A stretch of DNA of 64,000 nucleotides from Thermospira aquatica (GCF_023525255.1 NZ_CP073355.1:62001-126000), one strand, 5' to 3'; numbered from the stretch's first letter, positions 46,195 to 56,452 are shown. Program-made: numbers and translations. Notes: a model not told the origin generated them from the sequence alone.

Positions 46195-47629
46195 CCCGTT
46201 GCGTCAAATAAAAAAGTACTCGAAATTCGAATCATTGCCTCATAAAAAAAAGTACTCAAAAATTCCATACAGTTTCCTCCAAATTTTTGTTTTTTACATT
46301 CTTTTTCTTTTGAAGGCTGAAAAGTTTTCTCTGGCAAGCCGTAATTTTTTGTCTTAGGTGAAACAAATCGAGAGCCTTATAAAGCCTTGTTAGGCGTTCC
46401 TTTTGTGCCTCACTTACATAAGAGCTTTCTAAAAGCCGCTGGTAGGGAGTTTTAATATCATCATGCTTCTTTTGCACCTTGCTTCCGATTCTCTTTTCTC
46501 TGTCATTTTCATAACCGGTTGAAAAGTTGGCATAAAGCCTGAGATACGCATAGAGTCGGTTCAAGTAGTAGACTTCTTCCTCGGTATCAGCGGAAGTATC
46601 CAACATTCTGGCGGACTATGGAATAGTTTTTCTGCTCAACGTAGCAGTTATCATTGGAACGGGAGCTTCTTCCCCTTGTAAATTTTATCTGGTGCTTCTC
46701 ACACCAATCGCGTAGAGGATGATTAATAAATTCAGCACCGGTATCAGAATCAATTCCCCGTAACTCAAAAGGAAGTCTTCCTTTGACTTTTTCTATGGCT
46801 TCTCTTACCCATTTTGAAGCCTTGTTTTTGATTGCCACAAGTTCTGTCCAACCGCTCCAAACATCCACCATATTTAATGTTTGAGCAAAGTCTCCCCGGC
46901 TATTTCCTCCCTCATGGGCTACCAGATCAATCTCCATGAACCCAGGGCAATTTTCATCCCACTCTGCCCACGTGCGTATAGCTATTTGTTGCTTTAATAG
47001 CGTTCCAGGTTTTGTGCCTTTTCGTCCTTTTATCTCAAGCTTTTTACGCTCATGCTTCAAAAGTCGGTCAATACTTGAAGCACTTATATGGCGTAAGTTC
47101 TCTATGGCCTGTTGAAAACCCTGGAAATGTCCGTTTGCTAAGAGATTATCTAAAACTTCATTGAGAATCGGCTTTAAGCGTTTGCCACACATGTAGTTTT
47201 CAATTTCCCAGACCTTTTTTAGAAGTTTTAGTTCCTCTTCGCCGAATTTTTTCTTTCTGCCAGGTCTTTTGCCCTTTTTGGCTATATCGGCTTTAAGGTA
47301 ATTTTTCTTGCCTACATATATGGTTTTTCCGTGCTGCCTCAAGAGCCTGGCGGCATAGTTTCGATTTTTTAGGCCTGTTATCCTCACAAAGTAATCCAGT
47401 ATCTCCTTTTTCTCCTTTTTGCTGGCTTTTTGATACTCTGCTTCGACAAGCTCAGCATATCATTTCGCCGTTTCCCTGTAAATAGGTCTTTTTTCAAACA
47501 TCGCCAACCCAATTCCGGTTGGCGAGCTTGTCGAGCCATGAACTGGATTATTTTATACACAGATTTGGAGTACTTTTTTATTTTGAAGCAACGTTCCCTT
47601 TTCGAGTACTTTTATTATGAAGCAATTCG
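46195..47629 (-). mobile_element. Insertion sequence copy E (first of a tandem trio)
   Basis: Full-length ends; flanked by AATAC (46190-46194) on the left and AATAC (47630-47634) before copy F. The transposase is split into 46587-47387 (HTH through catalytic Glu) and 46256-46606 (tail), plus a frameshifted start. Near the start it carries an extra 20-bp piece containing TTCGACAAGCTCAGC that other copies lack. One 24-bp unit. Confidence 0.9.
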
Positions 47630-47634
47630 AATAC

Positions 47635-49027
47635 CCCGTTGCGTCAAATAAAAAAGTACTCGAAATTCGAATCATTGCCTCATAAAAAAAAGTACTCAAA
47701 AATTCCATACAGTTTCCTCCAAATTTTTGTTTTTTACATTCTTTTTCTTTTGAAGGCTGTAAAGTTTTCTCTGGCAAGCTGTAATTTTTTGTCTTAGGTG
47801 AAACAAATCGAGAGCCTTATAAAGCCTTGTTAGGCGTTCCTTTTGTGCCTCACTTACATAAGAGCTTTCTAAAAGCCGTTGGTAGGGAGTTTTAATATCA
47901 TCATGCTTCTTTTGCACCTTGCTTCCGATTCTCTTTTTCTCTGTCATTTTCATAACCGGTTGAAAAAAGTTGGCATAAAGCCTGAGATACGCATAGAGTC
48001 GGTTCAAGTAGTAGACTTCTTCCTCGGTATCGTAGCGGGTATCCAACATTCTGGCGGACTATGGAATAGTTTTTCTGCTCAACGTAGCAGTTATCATTGG
48101 AACGGAGAGCTTCTCCCCTTGTAAATTTTATCTGGTGCTTCTCACCAATCACGCAGAGGATGATTAATAAATTCAACGCGGTATCAGAATCAATTCCCCG
48201 TAAATCAAAAGGAAGTCTTCCTTTGACTTTTTCTATGGCTTCTCTTACCCATTTTGAAGCCTTGTTTTTGATTGCCACAAGCTCTGTCCAACCGCTCCAA
48301 ACATCCACCATATTTAATGTTTGAGCAAAGTCTCCCCGCTATTTCCTCCCTCATGGGCTACCAGATCAATCTCCATGAAACAGGGCAATTTTCATCCCAC
48401 TCTGCCCACGTGCGTATAGCTATTTGTTGCTTTAACAACGTTCCAGGCTTTGTACCTTTTCGTCCTTTTATCTCAAGCTTTTACGCTCATGTTTCAAAAG
48501 TCGGTCAATACTTGGGCACCTGGCGCAAGTTTTCTATAGCCTGTGGAGAACCGTGGAGATGTCCGTTTGCTAAGAGATTATCTAAAACTTCATTGAGAAT
48601 CGGCTTTAAGCGTTTGCCACACATGTAGTTTTCAATTTCCCAGACCTGTTTTAGCATTTTAGTTCCTCTTCGCCGAATTTTTCTTTCTGCCAGGTCTTTT
48701 TTGCCCTTCTTGGCTATGTCGGCTAAGGTAATTTTTCTTGCCTACATAGATGGTTTTCCGTGCTGCCTCAAGAGCCTGGCGGCATAGTTTCGATTTTTTA
48801 GGCCTGTTATCCTCACAAAATAATCCAGTATCTCCATTTTTTCCTTTTTGCTGGCTTTTTGATATTGTTTTGCCGTTTCCCTGTAAATAGGTCTCCTTTC
48901 AAACATCGCTAACTCCACCTTGTACCTCCAGTTCTTTGAACTGGATTATTTTATACACAGATTTGGAGTACTTTTTTATTTTGAAGCAACGTTCCCTTTT
49001 CGAGTACTTTTATTATGAAGCAATTCG
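47635..49027 (-). mobile_element. Insertion sequence copy F (second of the trio)
   Basis: Same orientation as E and G, separated from each by one AATAC. The transposase is broken by many small deletions (e.g. the CGTAGCGGAAGTATCC region reads CGTAGCGGGTATCC). No 24-bp units at its right end; the usual spacer is the alternative form ending CTCCAGTTCTTTGAACTGG. Confidence 0.9.
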
Positions 49028-49032
49028 AATAC

Positions 49033-50324
49033 CCCGTTGCGTCAAATAAAAAAGTACTCGAAATTCGAATCATTGCCTCATAAAAAAAAGTACTCAAAAA
49101 TTCCATACAGTTTCCTCCAAATTTTTGTTTTTTACATTCTTTTTCTTTTGAAGGCTGAAAAGTTTTCTCTGGCAAGCCGTAATTTTTTGTCTTAGGTGAA
49201 ACAAATCGAGAGCCTTATAAAGCCTTGTTAGGCGTTCCTTTTGTGCCTCACTTACATAAGAGCTTTCTAAAAGCCGTTGGTAGGGAGTTTTAATCATCAT
49301 GGTCTTCAAGATAGCAGATTCTTCTTCTTCCTCGGTATCGTAGCGAAGTATCCAACATTCTGGCGGACTACGGAATAGTTTTTCTGCTCAACGTAGCAGT
49401 TATCATTGGAACGGGAGCCCCTTGTAAATTTTATCTGGTTCTTCTCACACCAATCGCGTAGAGGATGATTAATAAATTCAGCACCGTATCAGAATCAATT
49501 CCCCGTAACTCAAAAGGAAGTCTTCTTTGGACTTTTTTCTATGGCTTCTCTTACCCATTTTGAAGCCTTGTTTTGATTGCCACAAGCTCTGTCCAACCGC
49601 TCCAAACATCCACCATATTTAATGTTTGAGCAAAATCTCCCGGCTATTTCCTCCCTCATGGGCAACCAGATCAATCTCCATAAAACCAGGGCAATTTTCA
49701 TCCCACTCTGCCCACGTGCGTATAGCTATTTGTTGCTTTAATAGTGCGTTCCAGGTTTTGTGCCTTTTTTATCTCAAGCTTTTACGCTCATGTTTCAAAA
49801 GTCGGTCAATACTTGAAGCACTTATATGGCGCAAGTTCTCTATAGCCTGTGGAGAACCGTGGAGATGTCCGTTTGCTAAGAGATTATCTAAAACTTCATT
49901 GAGAATCGGCTTTTAAGCTTGCCACACATGTAGTTTTCAATTTCCCAGACCTTTTTAGAAGTTTTAGTTCCTCTTCGCCGAATTTTTTCTTCTGCCAGGT
50001 CTTTTGTCTTCTTGGCTATGTCGGCTTTTAAGGTAATTTTTCTTGCCTACATAGATGGCCTGTGTTGCTGCCTCAAGAGCCTGGCGGCATAGTTTCGGTT
50101 TTAAACCTGTTATCCTCACAAAGTAATCCAGTATCTCCTTTTTCTCCTTTTTGCTGGCTTTTGATATTGTTTTGTTGCCCTGTAAATAGGTCTCCTTTCA
50201 AACATCGCTAACTCCACCTTTTACCTCCAGTTCTTTGAACTGGATTATTTTACACAAATTTAAAGTACTTTTTTATTTTGAAGCAACGTTCCCTTTTCGA
50301 GTACTTTTATTATGAAGCAATTCG
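49033..50324 (-). mobile_element. Insertion sequence copy G (third of the trio, most decayed)
   Basis: About 1.29 kb. A ~110-bp segment near 49300-49340, corresponding to the end of the catalytic domain, is replaced by unrelated bases, and indels are found every few tens of bases. Right end intact up to GAAGCAATTCG, followed by AATAC (50325-50329) and the ISNCY-like element. Confidence 0.88.
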
Positions 50325-50329
50325 AATAC

Positions 50330-51642
50330 TGTCGAAAACAATTTAAAATGTCACACTTTGTGCAAATAGAAATGTCACCTTTTAAAATACTGCAACTAAA
50401 AAAACGAGAGGTTGCAGATGAGAGAGGTGATAACGATGACACTTAAAGCACAGAAGAGGGCAAAAATACTGGAGATGGTAAAGAACAAGAAAATCAAGCA
50501 GAAAGATGCTGCAATAATACTGGGGATTTGCAGAAGGCAACTTATTCGAATTTTTAAAGAATATTTATCAAAGGGTGATGAAGCCCTCAATCACAAATTA
50601 ATAGGCAAACCAGCAAACACAGAATTAGCAGTGATATCAAAGAGAAAATTATGCAGATAGTACGGAATAATTATAAAGGTTTTAAGCCGACATTTATAGC
50701 TGAAAAGCTTTATGAGGAACATCATATAAAAATAGGAGCATCAACGCTTCGTTTATGGATGATGGAAACAGGATTGTGGAAGAAAATAAGAAAAACTGCG
50801 AAACACCGTACCAGAAGGCCGAGAAAAGAGCATTTTGGAGAAATGATTCAAATGGACGGCAGCATTCACGACTGGTTTGGGACAGGCAAAGAAGTCTGTC
50901 TGATGAATATGGTGGATGATGCTACAGGCACATCTTACGGTCTTTTCGACACAGGAGAAACGACACAAGTAGCGCTGCAATGTTTGTTTGACTGGATAAT
51001 GAAATACGGTATTCCTTATTCGATCTATTGTGATTATAAAAGCCTGTTCTATACGAAACGGGAAGCGACCATAGAAGAACAGCTTGCAGGGAATTGCTCT
51101 AACAAAGTTTGGAGAGGTCTGCCATAGGCTGGGGATAGAAATGATATATGCCCATAGTCCCCAGGCAAAAGGATCGCGTAGAGAGATGGAATGGGATCCA
51201 TCAGGACAGGTTAATAGCAGAAATGAAACTAAAAACATAAAGGATATTGACAGTGCCAATCGTTTTTGAAAGAATATTACTGGGAAAAGAATAACCGAAA
51301 ATTTAGTAAAAAACCTCTGTCGGATGAAGATTTTCATATTGCATTAATGCCTGATCAGGACTTAAGGAACTATGTTTGTTATACGGCCGAGTGCAAAGTC
51401 TATAGAGATTATACAATAAAGTTTTCTAAAAGAATATACCAGATTGAAAAGAAACAACCTATAGCCATAAAACCCGGGGACAATGTTATCTTAAAAACCT
51501 GGCTTGATGGAAGTATACATATTTTTAAGAAAAATATCGAATTGAACTTTTTTGAAATAGATGATTATGGTCGTAGAGTTTCGGCATAAAAAAGTGACAT
51601 TTCTATTTCAATAAAAAGGTGACATTTTAATTTATTTGACAG
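50330..51642 (+). mobile_element. ISNCY/IS1202-like element with frameshifted transposase
   Basis: Inverted ends: left TGTCGAAAACAATTTAAAATG, and the complement of the right TGTCAAATAAATTAAAATG. Each is followed by a second AAATAGAAATGTCAC block. The 18-bp direct repeat ATGAAGCAATTCGAATAC flanks it (50312-50329 and 51643-51660), a long target duplication as known for IS1202-type elements. The transposase lies in four overlapping frames: 50412-50660 (HTH, LKAQKRAKILEMVKNKKIKQKDAAIILGICRRQ), 50651-51127 (EMIQMDGSIHDWFG and MNMVDDATG), 51084-51269, and 51266-51589. Probably inactive. Confidence 0.85.
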
Positions 51643-51660
51643 ATGAAGCAATTCGAATAC

Positions 51661-51689
51661 TTGCATTTTTTTTCTTTTTTCTTTACACT
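51661..51689 (+). promoter_or_regulatory. Promoter of the 51746 operon
   Basis: TTGCAT (51661-51666), 17 bases, TACACT (51684-51689). The AATAC pentamer of the IS target site abuts the -35 box. Confidence 0.65.
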
Positions 51690-51745
51690 CATAGGGTGAG
51701 AAAAATTCGGCAAAAATATCAAATCTAGAGGGGAGGGAAAACTCT

Positions 51746-53077
51746 GTGAGTAAAGAAGATAACCCACCCCCTATCATGGAGTGTTCATGTAGTTACTCTC
51801 TTGTCGATGAAACCGGAACCATCCTGGAAAAAGGAGAGTCCATTGTCCGGCTGGAAGAAGAAAACTTTTCTATCCTTCCAAAGAAGTGTGGTGATCCCCT
51901 TTTTATCTCTTTCAGAGATACGGTGGAGGTTTTTTCGGAATCCTATAAAGTTTCTCTCCTTTTGACTTCAAAAGAAAAGCTCACTCTCTCGGACCTCGGC
52001 TATAAATACGAAGATTTCGTTCGTGTTTTTTTACGACTGCGCAATGAACTCATTCTCAAAGACCTCCTTATGCACGAGACGCTAAGAAAATCAGGTGTCA
52101 AAGCAGAAGTCACCTGTGGAAAAGAAAACGAAAAAGACGAAAAAGACAAAGGAACATGTGAACTTCGTCTCTATGAAACCGCTCTTGTGGTAATTCCTGA
52201 TGATGGGGAACTGACACGGATACCGTATAGCGAGATCACCGAAATTCAAGACCAGGATCATGTCCTTACCTTTCTCACCGATCGAAGAGAAAGATGGACG
52301 TTTTCGAAAATGGGATACGATTTTGATCCTTTTGTCAATACTTTCTCAGATCTCATGAATGAACTTTCTCTCAAAGTACAGTCATCCCTCAAAGAACTTT
52401 TACCTCAAATCAATCCTTCTATCATACGAAGAGTAGCTCGATTTATGAAAGAAGGAAAAGCAGCACGAAGAAAAGACATAGAAACTGTTTCACCAGAACT
52501 CTGGAAGGAGCTCGAAAAAAAACTCGCGGTAAGCGGAATCAAAGAAGAATACGATTTTTTACAATCCCTTGCTCAAAAAGACAAGATGTGTATTGGTTTA
52601 AAACGGGGCCTTTTGGGCGATCTTACAGGAGAATACATCTGGTTTTTAATCCCCATCTACAGTACCAATCCGGACGAGCCGGGAAATGCTATGGCCATGG
52701 AGGCTATTTCTGACAAAGGGAGTGGAAGAGCAACCTACTTTTTTAGAATAGTCAAAAGAATGGAGTACAAAAATATTTCCAGCATTGAAACCCTTCATAG
52801 CAAGGTAGATGAGTTGATTGAAGACATGAATCGCTGTATGCTGGCGATAAATTTTCGCAGAGAGCCGATTTACCTGCCCTCTGAAAAACTTGAAGAACCC
52901 CAATACCAAAAGTACAAATTTGCTATAGCCAAGATCTCCGAACTCCAAAAGTTACGAGAACTCTTTATTGGAAGGGTCATCCATTCCTCATCAGATCAAT
53001 GGAAAAGAGATGTCCTAGCGCTACTAAAGTTCAATATAGAAAGCCTGGAAGATACTGCAAAATGGAAGGCGGAGTAA
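51746..53077 (+). CDS. Unknown protein, first gene of a zinc-ribbon/CsgG operon
   Basis: 443 residues, GTG start with GGGGAGGG upstream. Soluble. Two similar N-terminal modules (about 30-110 and 125-205) share strands and the ending KLTLSDLGYKYEDFVRVFLRLRNEL / RWTFSKMGYDFDPFVNTFSDLMNEL, which reads like duplicated PH-like domains. The C-terminal half is helical with a central IWFLIPIYSTN strand. No known function. Its 3' neighbours are a CsgG-like lipoprotein and two zinc-ribbon proteins, all on the plus strand with short gaps. Confidence 0.7.
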   Translation: MSKEDNPPPIMECSCSYSLVDETGTILEKGESIVRLEEENFSILPKKCGDPLFISFRDTVEVFSESYKVSLLLTSKEKLTLSDLGYKYEDFVRVFLRLRNELILKDLLMHETLRKSGVKAEVTCGKENEKDEKDKGTCELRLYETALVVIPDDGELTRIPYSEITEIQDQDHVLTFLTDRRERWTFSKMGYDFDPFVNTFSDLMNELSLKVQSSLKELLPQINPSIIRRVARFMKEGKAARRKDIETVSPELWKELEKKLAVSGIKEEYDFLQSLAQKDKMCIGLKRGLLGDLTGEYIWFLIPIYSTNPDEPGNAMAMEAISDKGSGRATYFFRIVKRMEYKNISSIETLHSKVDELIEDMNRCMLAINFRREPIYLPSEKLEEPQYQKYKFAIAKISELQKLRELFIGRVIHSSSDQWKRDVLALLKFNIESLEDTAKWKAE

Positions 53078-53116
53078 GGTTTTCCTCATGAAAAGGGAGG
53101 TTATAAGGAGGGAAAG

Positions 53117-54019
53117 ATGAAACAGAAAAGGTTTCTAGGTCTTTTATTCATTGTGCTAGCTCTCACAGGAAGTTGTTCTTTTGTGAAAAGACAGCCCCCC
53201 CGCAGGGAGCAAATTCTTCAACCCCTACCCCTTGATCTCGCCGTAAAAACCCTAGTGAATCAGATTTTACATGATACCCAAAAAGAAGAAAACAAAAAGT
53301 TAGCTGTCCTTGATTTCTTCGATATTGAGGGAAAAGCTACCCCCCTGGGGAGTTATCTCGCAGAAACCATAACCACCAAAGTATTCCAAACGAAAAAATT
53401 TGAAATCATTGAAAGAAGAATGCTCTCGAAATTAATAGAGGAACAAAAGCTCTCTTTGATCGGATTTATCGATCCAGAAACAGCTCAAAATATAGGAAAA
53501 CTCATTGGGGCAAGCGCGATCATAACCGGAACGGTCTCCGATCTTGGGGATTTTATAAGGGTAAACGCACGGCTTATCTCTACAGAAAAAGGAACTATTC
53601 TCGGGGCTGCAAGTATTGACATAATAAAAGACAATACCATCAAAAAATTGTTGTCAAAAGAAACTCCCATCCCGCCACAAGAGACTACCAGAAAAGAAGC
53701 TCAAGAGGAAACAAACATCTCCCTAGCAAAGATTGTCGTCTATGTAGGCGATGTTCCCCCAGGAGAATCGGGCCGAAGTGCCAGCGGAACAGAAATCAAT
53801 GTGGGAGGGAGTATTATCCTCACGGCGCAGGGAAGAGACGGGAGAGGAAATTGGGTGCCAGTGAATCCAACCTGGCAACCTACCAAGCCAAATATCATAG
53901 AAATAACTCCCACCACCGGTCCTCGAGTAAGAGTGAAAGGTTTGGCTCCGGGTACCGTTGACATTATTGTGGAATTTGCAGGCGTGAAACATACGGTAGA
54001 ATTGATTTTTGTAAGATAA
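53117..54019 (+). CDS. CsgG/FlgO-like lipoprotein with C-terminal Ig-like domain
   Basis: 300 residues. Lipoprotein signal (LALTGSC, Cys20). CsgG/FlgO-like core at about 50-175 (KLAVLDFFDIEGKATPLGSYLAETI; FEIIERRMLSKLIEEQ; IGKLIGASAIITGTVSDLG). A short charged linker leads to a Big_2-like domain at about 205-300 (TAQGRDGRGNWVPVNPTWQ ... RVKGLAPGTVDIIVEFAG). Outer-membrane or periplasmic lipoprotein. It shares the CsgG-like core with the protein at 5927, but with a different tail. Transport or assembly function unproven. Confidence 0.8.
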   Translation: MKQKRFLGLLFIVLALTGSCSFVKRQPPRREQILQPLPLDLAVKTLVNQILHDTQKEENKKLAVLDFFDIEGKATPLGSYLAETITTKVFQTKKFEIIERRMLSKLIEEQKLSLIGFIDPETAQNIGKLIGASAIITGTVSDLGDFIRVNARLISTEKGTILGAASIDIIKDNTIKKLLSKETPIPPQETTRKEAQEETNISLAKIVVYVGDVPPGESGRSASGTEINVGGSIILTAQGRDGRGNWVPVNPTWQPTKPNIIEITPTTGPRVRVKGLAPGTVDIIVEFAGVKHTVELIFVR

Positions 54020-54038
54020 AAAGATCAAGGGGAAACAT

Positions 54039-54368
54039 ATGCCAGGATACTCCCATCCCTGCCGCTATTGTGGAAAACTTGTTCCTCCAGAGGCACGAGT
54101 GTGTCCGTTTTGTGGAAAGATCAATCCCGTGGGTCCACTACGGTGCCCCAGATGCAGGAGTCCCATCCGTCCAGACTATATCGTTTGTAGTAGCTGCGGC
54201 CTCTCGCTAAGGATTGCGTGTCCGGCTTGTGGTGAAGAAACCTTCTTTGGTGATTACTGTGAGAAATGTGGAAAACGTTTAGTCGTTATCTGTCCCAATC
54301 CAAAATGCAAAACAGAGCAACCGCCTATTGGGGACAAGTGTATAAAGTGTGGAAAACCTTTAAAATAG
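54039..54368 (+). CDS. Multi-zinc-ribbon protein (109 aa)
   Basis: 109 residues made almost entirely of zinc ribbons: CRYCG...CPFCG, CPRC...CSSCG, CPACG...CEKCG and CPNPKC...CIKCG, eight CxxC-type knuckles forming four ribbons. No signal peptide. Proteins of this kind are probably protein-protein adaptors in the cytoplasm. Follows the CsgG-like gene with a 19-base gap and an AAGGGGAAA RBS. Confidence 0.8.
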   Translation: MPGYSHPCRYCGKLVPPEARVCPFCGKINPVGPLRCPRCRSPIRPDYIVCSSCGLSLRIACPACGEETFFGDYCEKCGKRLVVICPNPKCKTEQPPIGDKCIKCGKPLK

Positions 54369-54385
54369 AAAAAAGGAGGTGAAGT

Positions 54386-55060
54386 ATGGAACAGGGGAAA
54401 CTCATTGGTTTTACGGATAATTTTGCCGATAACAGTACGGAAGCAGGCTTTCAGTTTACTTTTTATTGTGACATCTGCCGGGAGGGTTACAAAACCGGCT
54501 TTATTGAAGCAAAGTCTTACAAGAAGAGAAAATTCCTCCAGGGGCTGGGAGGAATAGTGAGCGCCGTTACTCAAATTGCTGGTCAGTATGGGGTTGGGTA
54601 CGGTGTGGAAAAAGCTACTGATGTCATAACTGAACGATTTCGTGGCATGTCTCCAGAATGGCATAAAGAGCATGAAGCAGCCTTTGAAATAGCTCAAAAT
54701 GAGGCAAAAAATCATTTTCACCGCTGTCCCAAATGTACCAAATGGGTATGTGAAAACGACTGGAATGAACAGGAGGGCCTCTGTACCTTATGTGCGCCGC
54801 GGGTCAATGTGGAAGTTGCCGCAGCCAAAGCACAAAAGGCTGTCCAGGATATTCGAGAAAAGGCCGCATCCACCCAGATCTTTACCGGTGAGATTGAGAG
54901 CAAGCAAACTATCTGCCCGAATTGTGGAAAACCGGCCGGTGAAGGGAAGTTTTGTAGTAATTGTGGAGCACCTCTTGACTTGATAAAATGCCCGAAATGT
55001 GGGGCGAAAAACAACGCCTCAGCACGATTTTGCGGGGAATGTGGGACCAGACTCAGCTAA
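54386..55060 (+). CDS. Zinc-ribbon protein with glycine-rich middle (224 aa)
   Basis: Cysteine pairs at the N-terminus (CDIC), middle (CPKCTKWVC, then CTLC) and C-terminus (CPNCG...CSNCG, CPKCG...CGECG). The part at about 55-90 (FLQGLGGIVSAVTQIAGQYGVGYGV) is hydrophobic and glycine-rich and could associate with membrane. The N-terminal half resembles proteins seen beside double-zinc-ribbon genes, but I cannot name the family. Last gene of the 51746 operon. A short inverted repeat (AGTGGGAA/TTCCCACT) follows the stop but has no T-run. Confidence 0.72.
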   Translation: MEQGKLIGFTDNFADNSTEAGFQFTFYCDICREGYKTGFIEAKSYKKRKFLQGLGGIVSAVTQIAGQYGVGYGVEKATDVITERFRGMSPEWHKEHEAAFEIAQNEAKNHFHRCPKCTKWVCENDWNEQEGLCTLCAPRVNVEVAAAKAQKAVQDIREKAASTQIFTGEIESKQTICPNCGKPAGEGKFCSNCGAPLDLIKCPKCGAKNNASARFCGECGTRLS

Positions 55061-55447
55061 AAAAGTGGGAAAAATTCCCACTTATGGACCCAGCGCTTTT
55101 GAGAAAATCTCTCACTCCTGTCTTTATGAAATTTTCAAAAAATGAAGAAGCTTTCCCTTGTGGTTTTTGGAAGACCCACGACGGGCTTGTAAAGTGTATA
55201 TAATCACCAGCATCTTCCCTGGCAGTGAAAAAATCTTCTTTTCCTTTTCCTCTTTTTTCTTTAACCGCCCATGGAAGCACGGTTTTTTTATACCTAAGCT
55301 TGCCACCCCCTTTCATATAACGTTTCCAAAGATATGAGAGGGCTCGCCGAGTGTACTCACGAAGTCAAAATATCCCCCTCGCCTAACAAGGTACTTTAGG
55401 GGAGTCATATTTCGTGTTGTGCGATGGAGGACGCAGATGTTAACTCA
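55061..55447. other. Non-coding stretch
   Basis: No supported gene. It begins with the inverted repeat noted after the zinc-ribbon gene and contains a pyrimidine-rich segment (55200-55270). The frames open here have no RBS and no recognisable similarity. Confidence 0.5.
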
Positions 55448-55681
55448 TTATAACCAATTATTTTCTCTCCCGATCTCTTCAAGTGTTTTAATTGAATTTG
55501 GTAATAAATTATCTGGTACTTTTCCATATTTTTGTTTACATTGAAATCTTTTACACTTATTTCTACCTTCTAATCCTGCTTCACAGTAGAGTTGTTTGTA
55601 AGCGTTTGTTGTGAAAGTTCTATCTTTAAGGATTCCGGTAAATATTGGACACTTAGCAACATTGGGACAAATATCACTCAT
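55448..55681 (-). CDS. Small cysteine-rich conserved protein
   Basis: 77 residues from the ATG at 55681 (AGGAGGAAAGCT upstream). Cysteines are spaced as CPNVAKCPIF near the start and YCEAGLEGRNKCKRFQC in the middle, so it may bind a metal or iron-sulfur cluster. It resembles short proteins I have seen in anaerobic bacteria, without a known function. It stands alone. Confidence 0.65.
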   Translation of the reverse strand: MSDICPNVAKCPIFTGILKDRTFTTNAYKQLYCEAGLEGRNKCKRFQCKQKYGKVPDNLLPNSIKTLEEIGRENNWL

Positions 55682-55749
55682 AGCTTTCCTCCTCAAATAA
55701 TAATTTTCCTACGTTTATAGTTCTGTGTTGTCTTTTTCGCACAACTCCT

Positions 55750-55806
55750 TCATAGGCGACAGTATCGCTTTTTGTCCTATTTTGTTGTCATAGGCGACAT
55801 TGTCGT
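55750..55806. repeat. Two 19-bp direct repeats
   Basis: TCATAGGCGACAGTATCGC (55750-55768) and TCATAGGCGACATTGTCGT (55788-55806). Each is partly self-complementary (GCGA...TCGC; GACA...TGTC). They lie upstream of the small cysteine-rich gene on the minus strand, so they could be operator sites or remains of a small repeat element. Confidence 0.45.
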
Positions 55807-55940
55807 CTATACCTATAGAGTTTTTAAAGTGGAGCCTCCTCATAGGGTATATCTCTCTTTTCTCCCCCAGGGGCATACTTGAGAATCAAAGTCCTGGTTT
55901 GAGAAAGGGGAAGAGGAAAGGAAGGGGGAGTGAGCTTGAT

Positions 55941-56429
55941 GCTGTTACCTTGTTGCAGTGAGGGAGAAGAGGATGTAAGTTTTAGCTATTACTTTGTCGC
56001 AGGAAAAGAGAACTGCTCTTACCTTATCGCAGCAAAAATGTGAGAGAAAAACACTGTGATAAGGAAAGAGCATGGGTTTTAGAGTTTTCTTTTCCCTTCA
56101 AAAGTATCTCCGCAATGGTAGTGGGGACCTTGTTCTTACCCTGTTTCATTTTTTTATTGTGCTCAGGGACGGCTCTTTCCCTCCAACAAGGGAAAAACAA
56201 GGATTTTTCCCTGCAATAAGGTAACATCTTTCATTTTGCATCCTCTCTGCAAAATGGTAAGAACAGAAATTTTTTCCCTGCAAAAAGGTAATAGCTATTA
56301 AAACTTCCTTCTCACTGCAACAAGGAAACAGCCTTCAGGTCCCCACCTTACCTGCAAAATGGTAATAGCCGGAGTTTTTGTACTGCAACAAGGTAATAGC
56401 AAGTTTTCTCACTGCGATAAGGTAATAGC
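55941..56429. repeat. Second array of the 18-bp repeats, no protein gene
   Basis: Minus-strand units at 55941, 55985, 56015 and 56133; plus-strand units at 56054, 56211, 56247, 56278, 56315, 56352, 56383 and 56412; a degenerate unit near 56181. The outward orientation is the same as around the IS1595-like gene. The segment 56049-56150 is clearly related to 38801-38900, including GAGTTTTCTTTT and CAAAAGTAT, so the two loci share ancestry beyond the repeats. The IS1595-like gene is absent here. Confidence 0.85.
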
Positions 56430-56452
56430 TTTTATTCCCATGCTCCCTACGA

